This document shows, one piece after another, positions 1 to 11,331 of a stretch of 64,000 bases of DNA. Where the stretch lies: NCBI GenBank assembly GCA_024529925.1, contig JAFEUB010001373.1, positions 1,923,501-1,987,500 on the forward strand. The letters are read 5' to 3'. How positions within the stretch are numbered: position 1 is the first letter of the stretch; each line of letters begins with the position of its first letter. The notes beneath the pieces were generated by a model that was not told the origin of the DNA, did no database searches, and worked only from the letters and a program-made list of their open reading frames with translations. Source of the stretch: Ophthalmolycus amberensis (Eukaryota; Chordata; Actinopteri; Perciformes; Zoarcidae). A program made the position numbers and the translations under genes.

Positions 1-879
1 CCAGATCCTTGAGCTGGAGGTCAAAACGTGGACTGATCACACCGCACTGAAAGACACAAAAACACGCCGGTTAACACTTCAGATTCACGCGTGAAGTTAA
101 ATACTGTAAGATGTATAATCTGTGACAGCTTCAGTAGTCCCCTGTTGCATTTACCGCTTTAAAGGAGTGAGTTTAATTAAAGTAGCTGCTTCTAGAGGCT
201 TGCTTATATCACTTGGAAGAGCAGACATGACGGAACAGTTTCAAACAGCTGCAGTAGAGCTTTAAATGTTTTAATTTGTAGTGTATTCATGTGTAACGCA
301 GACAGTTGATTAAACATTGCATTTAATTGAAATCTTGTTAGAAGCAGTGTTACAGCTGGCTCAACTCAGACATGTTACCTTGTTCAGCCTGCCTGTGAGA
401 TCGACGACAATTTTTCCGGCTCTGTGGTCGTCAATGATCTCAAACTCACCAATGTAACCTGGAGGTACAAATGACAAAGAACATTATTAAGTATAACACT
501 TAATGATTTCATTGAGACACTAAACTCTAGAGACTATCGTTCTTTAAAGCCCTTTTCTGCCAGATGTTGATCATCCATCCACCAACTATACACTCTGTTG
601 TAACTTGCATCTCCTTCTAGCTTTACAACAGCAAATATAATGCACAGAACACAGCGCTGCCACTTTCACACGGCCAAATTATTAGCGTAGTGCCTCATAA
701 TACCAAAACACTCCTCACTCAAAGCAAAGAACAACCAGTCACTCACCGTGCTTCATCATGACGGTGAGGAAGCGCACAATAACCTTGGAGCAGGGCCTGA
801 GGAGGACCTGGCGTTTCCCACGCTTCTCAGCATTGTTGATGCATTTCAGGGCATCCGCGAGAACGTTCATGCGCACCAT
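1..879 (-). CDS. rps15a: 40S ribosomal protein S15a (uS8), partial: C-terminus outside window
   Basis: Component of the small ribosomal subunit (uS8 family). Coding exons on the minus strand: 879-747 (starts MVRMNVLADALKCINNAEKR), 458-379 (YIGEFEIIDDHRAGK...GRLNK) and 46-1 (CGVISPRFDLQLKDL), which runs off the window edge. Splice sites are canonical: acceptors TGCAG/GC, CCAG/GT and TCAG/TG; donors CG/GTGAGT and AAG/GTAACA. The phases join, with G at the end of the first exon completing the GGT glycine codon. About 86 of the usual 130 residues are visible; the remaining C-terminal part must lie to the left. The ATG at 879 lies five bases into exon 2, and the leader is otherwise supplied by a non-coding exon near 1877-1849. 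Apparent differences from the human protein are conservative. Identification is near certain, from family knowledge rather than a search. Confidence 0.96.
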
Positions 880-1454
880 GATGCCTGCAGACACAGGAAA
901 GAGATCCATCAAGGGATTAGCGAGGTGTGTGTGAGCCACAACCAGCAGAAATCAAGCTATGCACAGCTTCACAAACTACTTCATTTACAGTCAATGCTTT
1001 ACATACTATGGAGAGGAGACCTAACCTGTGTTTTAAGTAGCTCGTTCATCTGAAGAGTCTACTTCAATTTAAGGGAGCATCATGCTACATACAATACGAC
1101 TCAACACTAATGATAGATAACCTCGGACCTTGTCCTTAAATATTGGAATGTACATTTTGAATATAGAAGAAATGAAGCCCATAACACTTTAGTCCAGTAA
1201 GCAAAGTCTGGCTAGCACTCATTATGTCACTAGTGCCTTTCTCTCACACACAGGTAGCGTTACTAGCAACAAGGCTAACATTGGTAAGTTACGTAGGACA
1301 CATATTCAGCAGATACCAGCCAATTTTTCTGCGCAGCAGCAGATACACTCATATATAATTCGCTCGAGTAACACTGAATACGCTAGACTCCCACAAAGCA
1401 TGGTCCTTCATGAGCACCAAGAAGCTAACGCGTTACACTGACATAGTAAAGCAT

Positions 1455-1469
1455 CCCCCCCCCCCCCCC
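1455..1469. repeat. Poly-C (15) and nearby TATC/TA repeat in rps15a intron 1
   Basis: A run of 15 C, followed about 70 bp later (1541-1576) by a short TATCTA/TATA simple repeat, within the first intron of rps15a. No functional element recognised; I also looked for box C/D or H/ACA snoRNAs in the rps15a introns and found none that I could support. Confidence 0.85.
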
Positions 1470-1848
1470 AGATACAGTGTTCAACGACGTGTCGACCACG
1501 TACACAAGATGTTACACTCGCATATCAACGGAGAGCGTTTATATCTATATCTATATATATCTATATATCTATATATGTCTTATTTGTTTGAAGTAAAACA
1601 CTCGTGGTTTCGAAGCTAGCCGTTTCAGGCGCCGTGAACGCACCAATTCCCAGGGCCGAGCTGAGGTACTGTCCGGTGAAATTTGTAGTCCGGTTGTGTT
1701 TAATTCGTCCCACCAATCGAGGCGATAATCCTCCCAAATCATTAATATGAACTTATGCTTCAAGATGATCACATAAATGGGACATATAACATGCAGATGC
1801 TTGAGATACTTAGAAGATTGAGAGTGGCAGTGAAAAAGGGCATCTTAC

Positions 1849-1877
1849 CGGTTCTGCAATATGGCGGAAAGAGGAAG
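1849..1877 (-). promoter_or_regulatory. rps15a: rps15a non-coding exon 1 with 5' TOP start
   Basis: Read on the minus strand, this short segment begins CTTCCTCTTTCCGCC and ends at a donor CG/GTAAGA (GT at 1848-1847). A C followed by an unbroken pyrimidine tract is the terminal oligopyrimidine motif of vertebrate ribosomal-protein mRNAs, through which their translation is tied to mTOR/LARP1. It lies about 960 nt upstream of the first coding exon, at the expected place for a ribosomal-protein first exon. The exact start base (1877) is inferred from the motif, not measured. Confidence 0.8.
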
Positions 1878-3838
1878 TGGAGGCAAACGGCAATGCATTA
1901 TGGGAAAAATCCAAGACCTTTTTAAACCGAGATGAACCCCACCACCGTGAAATTACTGTCTTTATGTTTTTGATCAGAAACGCACTGCACACCCGCTGTG
2001 ACAATATAAAACGATACAGAGAGTATTTGCACATGTACAAGTTTCCCAGTAATGTGGCTTCTAAAAACAGCTTTAAGGCCTTCGGCCAAAAACAAAAAAG
2101 CATTTGCAACCAGGTTTTACCATCAGATACGTGCAGCATCTTTAGTTATGTGTCAAGTTTAAAGCAGCGCCTCTTAGTAGTAAGGATGTAAAATTACATG
2201 CATACAGTTGTATCCGTTCCATTGCGTTTAGCTAGTGCGAAATATATGCATAGTGTATTTTACAATCATATTTAAATGTTCTTATCTAAAGCAATATGGC
2301 CTTCTGAGTGCAATCAAATATTTATTTTCAGCATATTAAAAAACAAAGCCGATTTCCTGGTTTTTGCACAGTCGATTTCAGTGCAAGAAGGATGATAATG
2401 ACCATGTCGTGGCAGGGAAGGAAGGTTGACAAGTTTAATTTTTTTTTAGAATATTAATCGTAGATTAGGGTATCTTTGTTTTGAAATTTTCCAAAAGCAC
2501 AATATCTGTACTATCATGGTGGGTCATAAAACAGAAGAGGCCCAGCTACATGTAGGTTCGAGGCAGTCTTTAATATGTGTCCTGTCATTTCTGCTGGTCT
2601 CACATTTGCAGCAGGGTCTAGCCGTCTAGGTGCATGATGCCCCCATGCAGAATTTGTGCAATCTTTTAAATAGTGTTTCTGTATTTACTGTACATACCTT
2701 TTGAAGAAAATGTGTGTTATTTACTGCAAACTGAGATTAGCATATAATCAAATCTAAGAATTTGATCAAATAAAATACCAAGATGAAGCAGGAAACATGT
2801 TTGTTTCTTTCAAAAGGTTCATTGACACAAGCTAAGAAAAAACTTGTATTGTTTTCCTTTTCAATATAACATTAGTGTTTTTATTATTACATTCTCTCAT
2901 TTTATTTATACAGAGCAGTTGGTGTTGCGTAATTGAAATGGCCTCTTTTATCCACATTAAATTACTCAACACATAAAGAGTATAGGTTTTGAGATGTAAA
3001 TGCTCCTCAGACTGATTGATGGTCTCTATGGCTCAACAGATACTGATTAGTGCTCTATAAGAAACTCTGTGAGGCTTTTTCAGTCTGAAAGAAAACTAGG
3101 CCGGAGGTCAGAGACACACCTTATGCATCTTCTCATTTCACCTTTTTGCATATAGCTTATGATTGTGTTACAATAAAGACTTCAAGAGAATCAACAAACA
3201 GAATTTGATGAACCACAAACGAGTCAAATTAGAATATTTATTCCCTGTTTTAACATGAGCAACAACTCAGTCTGATGCTTGTTAACAGCTGGTACGATTC
3301 TTGTCACATTATTATCATTATCATTCATACAGTAGATGAAAATAAAACATACAGATACAGTAACATCTGAAAATGCCTTGCAAAACATGCACAACATTGT
3401 GAAAGAAGCACGAGTTGCAAATATTGACAACTAGGATTGCAAAGTCTGTATTATGTCCATGCATGTCACTAGAGAGATGATCCTGACAACTGAGCGGTAA
3501 ATAACCACAGCGTTGTTGTTTTTAAGGCAAATTTATCAATTTACTGCAGACGTCCCATGTTAAATAGTTGAACTCCTGCCGGCATATACAGAAGAGCATC
3601 ATGCACGTTCACCACCAGGAGCTAGAGACTAAAACTAAGTCACAGAAATCGCAATCAGTGTCTTTGGAACTGTGTGTGTGAAAAACAAATGATCGGGTTA
3701 ATGTGAATCCAAATCAGAATACTCAAAAGTTGGCACATCATGAATAACTGCTATTGTATGAAAGTGCTTACGGGTACATGAATCTTTATTTAAAGCTTAT
3801 TAAAATGTTAACCTACCATAGTATATTGTGTGCAAATG
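1878..3838. other. Intergenic, rps15a promoter side to notum 3' end
   Basis: This stretch separates the rps15a start from the notum 3' end. The first few hundred bases should hold the rps15a promoter; no TATA box is obvious, as is usual for ribosomal-protein genes. A plus-strand AATAAA occurs at 3172, but no exon is visible ahead of it. The short open frames here show no recognisable protein and no splice-consistent neighbours. I see no further gene. Confidence 0.5.
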
Positions 3839-3844
3839 TTTATT
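3785..3844 (-). promoter_or_regulatory. Candidate poly(A) signals for notum
   Basis: Two minus-strand AATAAA hexamers lie at 3844-3839 and 3790-3785, about 430 and 490 nt beyond the notum stop codon. They are the first canonical hexamers downstream of the last exon, giving a 3' UTR of ordinary length. Which one is used cannot be told from sequence. A further AATAAA lies near 3241-3236. Confidence 0.45.
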
Positions 3845-4272
3845 TTTACGAGTCTTATCAAAGCAACATGTGCCGACGTTTTGAAGGAGCCTCTAATCAT
3901 TAAAAACGTTCAACTCTATCGCTATGCTCTAAAGTTTGAGTTTCCTGTGTAGTGATCAGGATGGAAGTGTGTTGAAGTGAGGGAGCCTACAGTATGTCTG
4001 GCCATCCGCTGAAACTCAAAGCTATTTAACCAGTACAACTGAAACACCTTTGATTTCGACCCAAAGCTCTTTCCTCTAGTGTCCAGTAGAGGGACAGCCA
4101 AACCACTCAGACTCAGTGACATACCCACCAGTCAAGTCACCAATTCAACAGACGCATGAAGCATAATGGAATGCTAGATTTCTGTACTATTTCTATGGTT
4201 ACATTACAATTTCAACACATTATTTCTTCTATTAAGCCGTTGCATGGCTCAAGCTTCTATCCACTTTTACAT

Positions 4273-7200
4273 TTAGCCACCATTGCTGACCACGCTGGCC
4301 AGAGAATCTGCATCTTCCTGGGGATCCAGGCCCAGCTTCTGGAGGTCAAGGCCCATGGCGACCAGCATCTGGAGCAAAGTGAGCTCCTGCTGGGTGGTCT
4401 GGTCCACCAAGGCATGGGCAGGTGGGGTTGCACTGGGGCCACTGGCAGGTGTCCACCAGGTGGAAAGGGCAGCCTTTGGCAGGGGTTCTGTTGTTGCGGG
4501 TGGCCTCCAGACTCCTGTCCCAGCAGTGCAGGGCCCGTGGCAGAGAGGTGCCTTTAATTTGGAAACTCATCCAGTTGCTGGAAGAACAACAAGTTAGGGA
4601 TTAGAAATAAAAAGAGGCAAAGGTAGAGAAAGAAAAACAAGTGAAGGGAAAGGGTGTCAGAAAGCATAGCAAGGACCAGAACAGTGTCATCAGTGATGTC
4701 ATGGACTGATCACAAGATTTGCAATTTGCTTTTGCCACTTTTAGCTCATCATTTTATTGCAGCAACGGTTACCCAGAACAGCAACCGCAAAATTACCTCC
4801 AATGACCTTAGACCTTCAGCTCCTCCCATAAAGAATCTTCTCCCTCATTAAACACACCTAACTTAGCCTGACTCTGTAAACCGAGCACTGACCCATCAAT
4901 ATCCATCTGTGCGGCAAAATAATGAGCGTGTTCAAGGGGTACCGAGGGGTTAAGGAAAGTGTGAAATGGCATTTGGTGACGTGAAGAATGTGGCGTGATG
5001 AACGAGCAAACAAAAGCAGCGGCATGAGCTCACTAGGTCGAGATGACGACTGGTAGAGTCGAGAATAAAGTGAGGGGCGGGAGGCATGAGAGTGCCTCTC
5101 CACCAAAGGAGTCATATATCCAGTCTTACCTTCTGGTAATCACTGTGTGGGAGAGGCAGGACGGAGCAAACACTGCCCTGAAAAACACAAACAGAAGAAT
5201 ACAGCCATCTCTCGATGTTCGTCCATCTTTGTTTTAAACCACCCGATGCTTATTATAGATCGATTGATATCACTTTTCTTCCAAACAGGTTTTGGGGATC
5301 TTACGTGACATCTCTCAGTGAGATCTTGAGCTCCCTGCCCAGGTTCTGAATGTACTGCCACTGCTCCTCGGACAGACTCTGTCCTCCCATGTAGATGTTC
5401 TCCACCCTCAGCTGCTCCTCATCAAACAGCCACTGCACAACAAACAGAGGGGCTACAGGGGAAACAATTAGTTCAGCTTTAAAGATGCTCTCAATGTATT
5501 CATATGAACACGTGCAATGGAAAATGGTGACGCTCATAGTGATGAACCTAGAGACAGAGAATTGTGACATGGTGTCTTTTTCCCCGTGTCAGCCTATTTC
5601 TGTTTCTGACCGAAAGGACGTGACGGCAGGTGTATTGCTCTGCAAGCAGCAACACCACAGGCCGAGCGTTCGACCTGTTCTGACCAGGCATGTTTTCAAG
5701 GGGCAGTGCACTGGTCACGGTACACTTAGGAGGCCCCAGCCAGCACTCACAGGTCAAGGTAGAGTACAGTTTGTGGCCAAAGAAGCACTGCCACTCCTCT
5801 CCTCTCTTATGGAGCTGCCGGCATCTGTCAGGTACAACCCCGTTCCACAACCTGAGAAAACACAGCACACACCTTTAATACACACAAATATATTGCTCAA
5901 TCGCTTCAACGATAAAACCAAATATAAGAGCTCTGTTATATTTGGGGCGGCAAAGGAAAGATCATTTCTGTATCTGGCCCTATGAATGTGTTTCTTTACA
6001 TATATTCTAGGCTCACTGAAGAATGCATGACTTCACCTGAGTCCTATCTTGATCGCATCTTCAGGTGAGCAGGAAATAGTCTCGGGGCAGTTGGGCGATC
6101 TCTGCTGTTTACTCTCTAGAAACCATCCAGAGTCCACGAGGCCTCGGACCTGAGCCTCTGCACCGAGCTGCTCCAGCTGACTGGCCACCCTCTCGATGTT
6201 CAGCAAAACACCTGTTCCCCCAGCGCTGCAGGAGAGCCAAGAAAATAAAAACACATCATAAATAGCTTGGCTTTGAGAGTGCCACGTTTCTTAGGGGTAT
6301 CATAATGACAGCGCGTGCCAGCTGTTCCCATTCAGACAGTGGATCTCGTTTTAGGTCTTGGGGGAGTCCATGCTGCTAACCTGGGAGGAATGTTCACCAT
6401 TACAGGGCAAGGCCCTTTAATAGACATTATGTCTTTATTGTTGACAAGAGGAAGCACCCAAAATAGAGCTTCTCTTGTTTAATGTTGGGCATGGAGACGG
6501 TCCAGGTGGTGCAGAGGATGCAGGCTCTTGTCCAAAAGCTGTGGTCAGCATCAGAGTGCAAGTGGTAAAGCAAACTCACCTCGTGCCAGACAGCATGACA
6601 ACCTTGGCCTGCTTGATTCCTTTGGGGACGAGGTCTTTGACGACCTCGCGGATAATCAGGGATCCCATGAAGGTGTACTCAGCTGATAACAAATACACAC
6701 ATCAAATAACTGAATAACTGGAAGCAGGACACTACACAAGACAAAAGAAACAACAGAAAACAACTTTAAGGATCTGGAGAAACTCACTTGCATTTGTATT
6801 TCTATCCCTCTCTTTCTCCTTGCCTTGCCGTAGTCTTGGAGGAGAGGTCGGGGCGACCCCCGTGCCACTCCATACATCACTGGAGCAGTACGGGATGAAT
6901 CTGCAGAAAAGGAGACAATCGCATTTGTTAGAAGAAAGCTTGAGGCCATCACAACAACTCCACCTCTCCTCCGTGAAGGACATCTCTTCTGTCATTTATT
7001 AGAAACTGGCAAACCTGTACAAATCTCACTTAGCTGTTGGTCACAGTTGGTTATACACCTTTTCAAGTGGAAGATTGTGTTTTAAAATGTCTTTAAAAGG
7101 TCTTATATATTCATATACTGGATCAAGTGACCATCCCAACTAGGACACTCATTCCCACAATGTCAGTTCCCCTCGGTTCTGTCGAGTGTTTAAACATTTT

Positions 7201-9283
7201 TAATCTCATTGTTTTGGTTTTGCAGTCTGCATCTTTACTGTTTTGGCTCACGCGCACCAATATTGCCGACTCCTTCCAGAAACAACAGGCAGTTTTCTTT
7301 TAATCAAAAAAGCATTACAAAAAAACATGGTGCACTACCTGCCCAGCACCAAGCGGCCAAAAAAACAAAACAATGAATGCAGCTGTAAGTAAGAAAAGAC
7401 AATGACAACAATAGGCACAAACAAAAGTAAAATGTATTGCTGTTTTAAATATAAACCATGAGATCATATTTTGATGTCTACAGAATGGTGGATGGGGAAA
7501 TGTCTCCGTCAAACAAACATTAACAAACAAGGATTGTGTGCATGTGACACTTCCAATAGTCACAATAAGACACACAGTGAAGATGTACGAGTACTTACAC
7601 AATGTTTGCGTTGTGCCAGTGTGGGTTTTCCTGCGCTTGAGAAGACAATATTCCAGTTCCTGTGAATGCAGCAATCAGAGACCACACAGATGTCCATTTG
7701 TCTCACAAAAGGTTACGTAAAACGAGCAACATCATGGGAACAGTATGACATGCATTTTAAAACAAGGCCGGCTGACCTACCTCTTTTTGTGTGGGGCCAC
7801 CCCGATGAGCTCATTAGTCTGGGTATATTTTGGTACCTGGAATCACAGGTATCTTTGCTGTGGCAGCACCAGCCACCTAAAAATAATAGAGACTAATATT
7901 AGACATTCACATCAGGCACAGAAGGGAGACCCTTGTTAGCCCATCACAGAGGCCTTTGAGGAATGGAGAGGGAAAGGAATGCACCTGCAGCCTGGTCTGC
8001 TAACGAGACTATGTGTTTGCTCAGAGTTGGACAAAAAAGACGAATGATCCCTTTAGTTTGCAAACTGTCAGCAGCTGATTTGTGGGTTTGACATAAAAAG
8101 TGGAGAGAATTTGACTTGATTGAATTTAGAAAAATGTATTACAGTCTACCACTCATTATAATACACTAATAAATCATATATCCTGTTGTGGAAAGTCCAG
8201 GTGAAATGCTTGTGTTCCGTAGAAGTGATGCATTCCTCTCCTGTGCTCTCAGAATACGTAAGTCAAGCTGGAGGACAATCCACATACATTTCCCCCATTC
8301 AAAGTCTATCGAAGTGACAGGCAGTAACCAAAAAAGGAGAATAACAGAGAGGAAGTGACAAGATGAAATCCCCATCAACATTCCAATGGGGGCGTCACGC
8401 CAAAACAAGCTGACCTTTGGGGACCAATTTAACCAGTTGGCTTTTTAAAAACTCACCTTCCAGAAATAACAGCCATCGGCGGCTTCCTCTGAACTCCTTT
8501 AGGTAAAACCTGCAGAACCACAAATAAACAGGAATGAGGAGATGGTGGATATAAAGCAGCCATGTATGGACACACTGATGTTCTATGCCGCTTCTAAAAT
8601 CACTGTATTATCTGCAAACAGACAGCAAATGGCAAAAATCTCATAATTTCCTCTTCAGGAAACAAAAAACAAAAATTAAGAACATCTCACCCAGCCGCTG
8701 TTCCATCATTACATGTAACTTGGTTGTTCTTGAGGAAGTGCAGCCTCATATCATCTGTCTGTTGTTCAGCTGCACGAGCTCCTGCAGCACCCTCCCGCCC
8801 TGCTTCAGCTGTGCCTCCAGCGCCTTTAGTGCTTCCAGAGCTCCCAGACCTTCCAGTGCCTCTAGTGCTTCCAGTGCCTCTAGTGCTTCCAGTGCTTCCA
8901 GAGGTCCCAGAGCTTCCAGTGCCTCTCGTGCTTCCAGAGCTTCCAGTGCTTCCAGAGGTCCCAGAGCTTCCAGAGGTCCCAGAGGTCCCAGAGCTTCCAG
9001 TGCCTCTAGTGCTTCCAGTGCTTCCAGAGGTCCCAGAGCTTCCAGTTCCTCTCGTGCTTCCAGAGCTTCCAGTGCTCCCAGAGCTTTCAGTGCCTCTAGT
9101 GCTGCCAATGCTTCCAGCTGCTCCAGCAGTCAGATCAACCACGGGGGGAGACTGGTCAGCATCACCTCCTTGGTTCCCCCCAGACTTCTTGGTGGACTTG
9201 CCACTAGCTTTAGCATTACGGTTGTTCTGACACCAGATTCCCACGAGCAAAAGCAGGAAAACAACCTTGCCTAGTACCTTCAT
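4273..9283 (-). CDS. notum: NOTUM-family palmitoleoyl-protein carboxylesterase (notum2-like)
   Basis: Secreted alpha/beta hydrolase that removes the palmitoleate from Wnt proteins and so dampens Wnt signalling outside the cell. Coding exons (minus): 9283-8691, 8509-8457, 7876-7781, 7659-7599, 6900-6788, 6682-6580, 6225-6037, 5851-5751, 5452-5305, 5177-5130, 4577-4273. Residues 1-19 (MKVLGKVVFLLLLVGIWCQ) form a signal peptide. Residues about 57-150 are a Ser/Gly/Thr repeat. The catalytic domain follows (MRLHFLKN, CNDGTAAG, RRWLLFLEG, IPYCSSDVWSG). The triad is Ser340 in GTSAGG, Asp447 in VVQWLFDEEQ and His496 in CLSHTV, matching human S232, D340 and H389. All phases join through exon 10. In exon 11 the frame breaks by one base near 4410-4422: as read, translation ends at 4346 (578 residues), whereas the conserved tail, ending SVVSNGG at 4275, lies in another frame. 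The paralogue (notum2 versus notum1) is not certain. Confidence 0.92.
8831..9113 (-). repeat. 9-bp minisatellite inside notum coding exon 1
   Basis: About 280 bp of tandem 9-bp units; plus-strand variants are GCTTCCAGT, GCCTCTAGT, GGTCCCAGA and GCTTCCAGA. In the notum frame it encodes tripeptide-type repeats rich in GSS, GST, GTS and RGT. Because the unit is a multiple of three, copy-number change keeps the frame open, and several other frames on both strands stay open too, giving long shadow reading frames. It sits between the signal peptide and the conserved hydrolase core, where human NOTUM has a shorter, non-repeated stretch. An extended, O-glycosylatable linker is a plausible but untested role. 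Confidence 0.9.
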
Positions 9284-9441
9284 ATCTGAAGGCAACACAA
9301 GAAGAACAGATACATGCAATGCGTAATTACTCATTCATAATCCGGCTACATACATGCACATAAAAAACATGATTGGACCAAATCTTCCTAATCTAATGTC
9401 TACATTAAATCCAACACTTTTCAAACGGGGAATTTACTTAC

Positions 9442-9830
9442 TTCTCTAAGAAGAGTCAGCTTTGAAGACGGTAGCTGAGGCACCCCAGGGGTCAGGCAGA
9501 CCACCGGTGCTGCTGAGGACAAAGTGGGAATTTCAGAGCGCAGTGACCAGGTGTGAGAGGAGGATGCCAGTCAAGAGTAGAGATGAAGCCTTGACCAGGT
9601 TTTGATGAAGCCTGAAAATCAGCTGTGAGCTTTATAGTGCCACCATATGGATCAGATTTCCTCCCATTTTCACTTGCAGCTCCAGCCAGACCCTGAGATA
9701 AACTGCTGACGACACACCGCGAGGGGAGGTACTGGACGGCCAGTGGCGAGGAGAAACGATAACGCGCGTGTCTCTCAACACATTTCAAGTCTTTGCACAC
9801 ACCCACCACTTAGCTCTCTCCCATCTGACC
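9442..9830 (-). promoter_or_regulatory. Probable notum 5' UTR exon and promoter region
   Basis: The first coding exon of notum starts only two bases before its ATG, after a good acceptor (GCCTTCAG/AT at 9286/9285), so a leader exon must exist upstream. A minus-strand donor AGAGAA/GTAAGTA with GT at 9441-9440 would end such an exon at 9442. Its 5' limit is not visible; no clear TATA box or initiator was found. The placement rests on one donor site plus the need for a leader. Confidence 0.4.
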
Positions 9831-11284
9831 ATGGCTCAAGAACGAGCTCTCCTTCCCCCTATTGTCTCTCTCCTTCTCCCTTCCATCGTCCATCTCTGAT
9901 CGCCAGTGGTAAGCATAACTGCATCGCCCCTTGTGTGGTAAGTGACCCCGAGGTCATCGGAGTACACACTTCAAACACTTTCCGTCATGGGGATGAATAG
10001 TACCGTAAGGGTTCCCGCATGGTCAACAATTTAGCGGACACTCTCAAGGCACAGATGGTGGACGCTCTAGTGGCTGTAGCAAGAAGCCCAAAACTTATCT
10101 AAAGAGTGATGTAGTTTCTTATTTTTAAACATCCGAAAAAAATAAAAAAAGTTATTGCCAGTGACATTTTTGATTCGTAAACAATGAGATGCAGGACCCA
10201 TCGCAGTTGATAATCTCCTTCGGCGGTTGAAATTGATTTTAATCGTGTAAATGACATGTAGCACACCTTTTGGGGCCCCTGGGCAGTCGCCCGCTTTGCC
10301 TGGTTTGTAATCCAGCCTTGTGCCGCTAGGATGGCTGAAGGGTGACGTACCACTGATCGCTGAAGGTTCATGAGGCCAAGGGCTCTAAAATTCTCAACAA
10401 TGAAATGCACACCATCCTGACGTGTCAATCATGTCAAATAATGATTGCTCGGAAGGCCAGAGGCTGCTGAGGCTGCCGGGGCTGAGAGGAGTGCTGGGTG
10501 GCAGCAGACTGAGTTGAGCACGGAGGAAAAGAAAAAACACAATAAACCTTCAGTTCACATCTAAATAAAAACATTATGAATTGGTCAAAGGTAAAAAGTA
10601 CAATGGGTAGCAGAATGTTAGTCTTTGTTGTTGGTGTCTTCAACATTTTCATTCTCTTTTTGGCAAAAGAAGATCAAATTGTGGGGAATGTCGTCTGCAA
10701 TAATGAGCTAACCATTTAAAGACTTTCTAACAAGGCAGACAGATTCATCGCGGTTTGTCTCATTGCTTTGTCAGAATTTTTTTTATTTTTGTCTCATTTT
10801 CAAGCATTTCAAGCAATTCTATCTACTTTCAACTACGGCCAGAAAGAAAACGATCACATGCACCTACGCGCAATAAAAATGTACCCTAAGGACATAACTA
10901 TACTGAATTTGATCTACCGAGCTGAACAATTCTTCATTCCTTCAGTTGTCTTGAAGCATGCACACCACCATCTGTCTTCCCAGAAATCAATGCAACAATC
11001 TGTTTAACAGATACCTCAAATAGCTGAAAACCAAAAGAAGTTGCTGTAAATCTATCACCATTTCGCTAGAATGTCACGAACAGAGAGACGGCATTGCTGC
11101 TATTTTGTTTTTCTTTGATATGGGATTGGACAGAATGATGCGTTTTTCACAGCAGGCTTCAGATCAATGGATTTAAGTGAATTTGTGTGCTACCCCTCCA
11201 GTGATTCAACTCATCCAACTTGTTAAACATTGTCCCTATTTGCATCTCGAACAGACACTCACATACCACTACACACACACACAC

Positions 11285-11331
<47 letters not shown>

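Noticed and set aside
47..1848. snoRNAs in rps15a introns
   Set aside because: Ribosomal-protein introns often host them, but I could not find paired box C/D or H/ACA elements with the right spacing.
5395..5985. 196-codon plus-strand open frame
   Set aside because: Runs antisense across notum exons 8 and 9 and their intron; no family resemblance and the minus-strand exons are certain.
8585..9274. Long plus-strand frames (229 and 168 codons) rich in Ala/Ser or Leu/Pro/Glu
   Set aside because: They are antisense shadows of the 9-bp repeat in notum exon 1; the repeat unit keeps several frames open.
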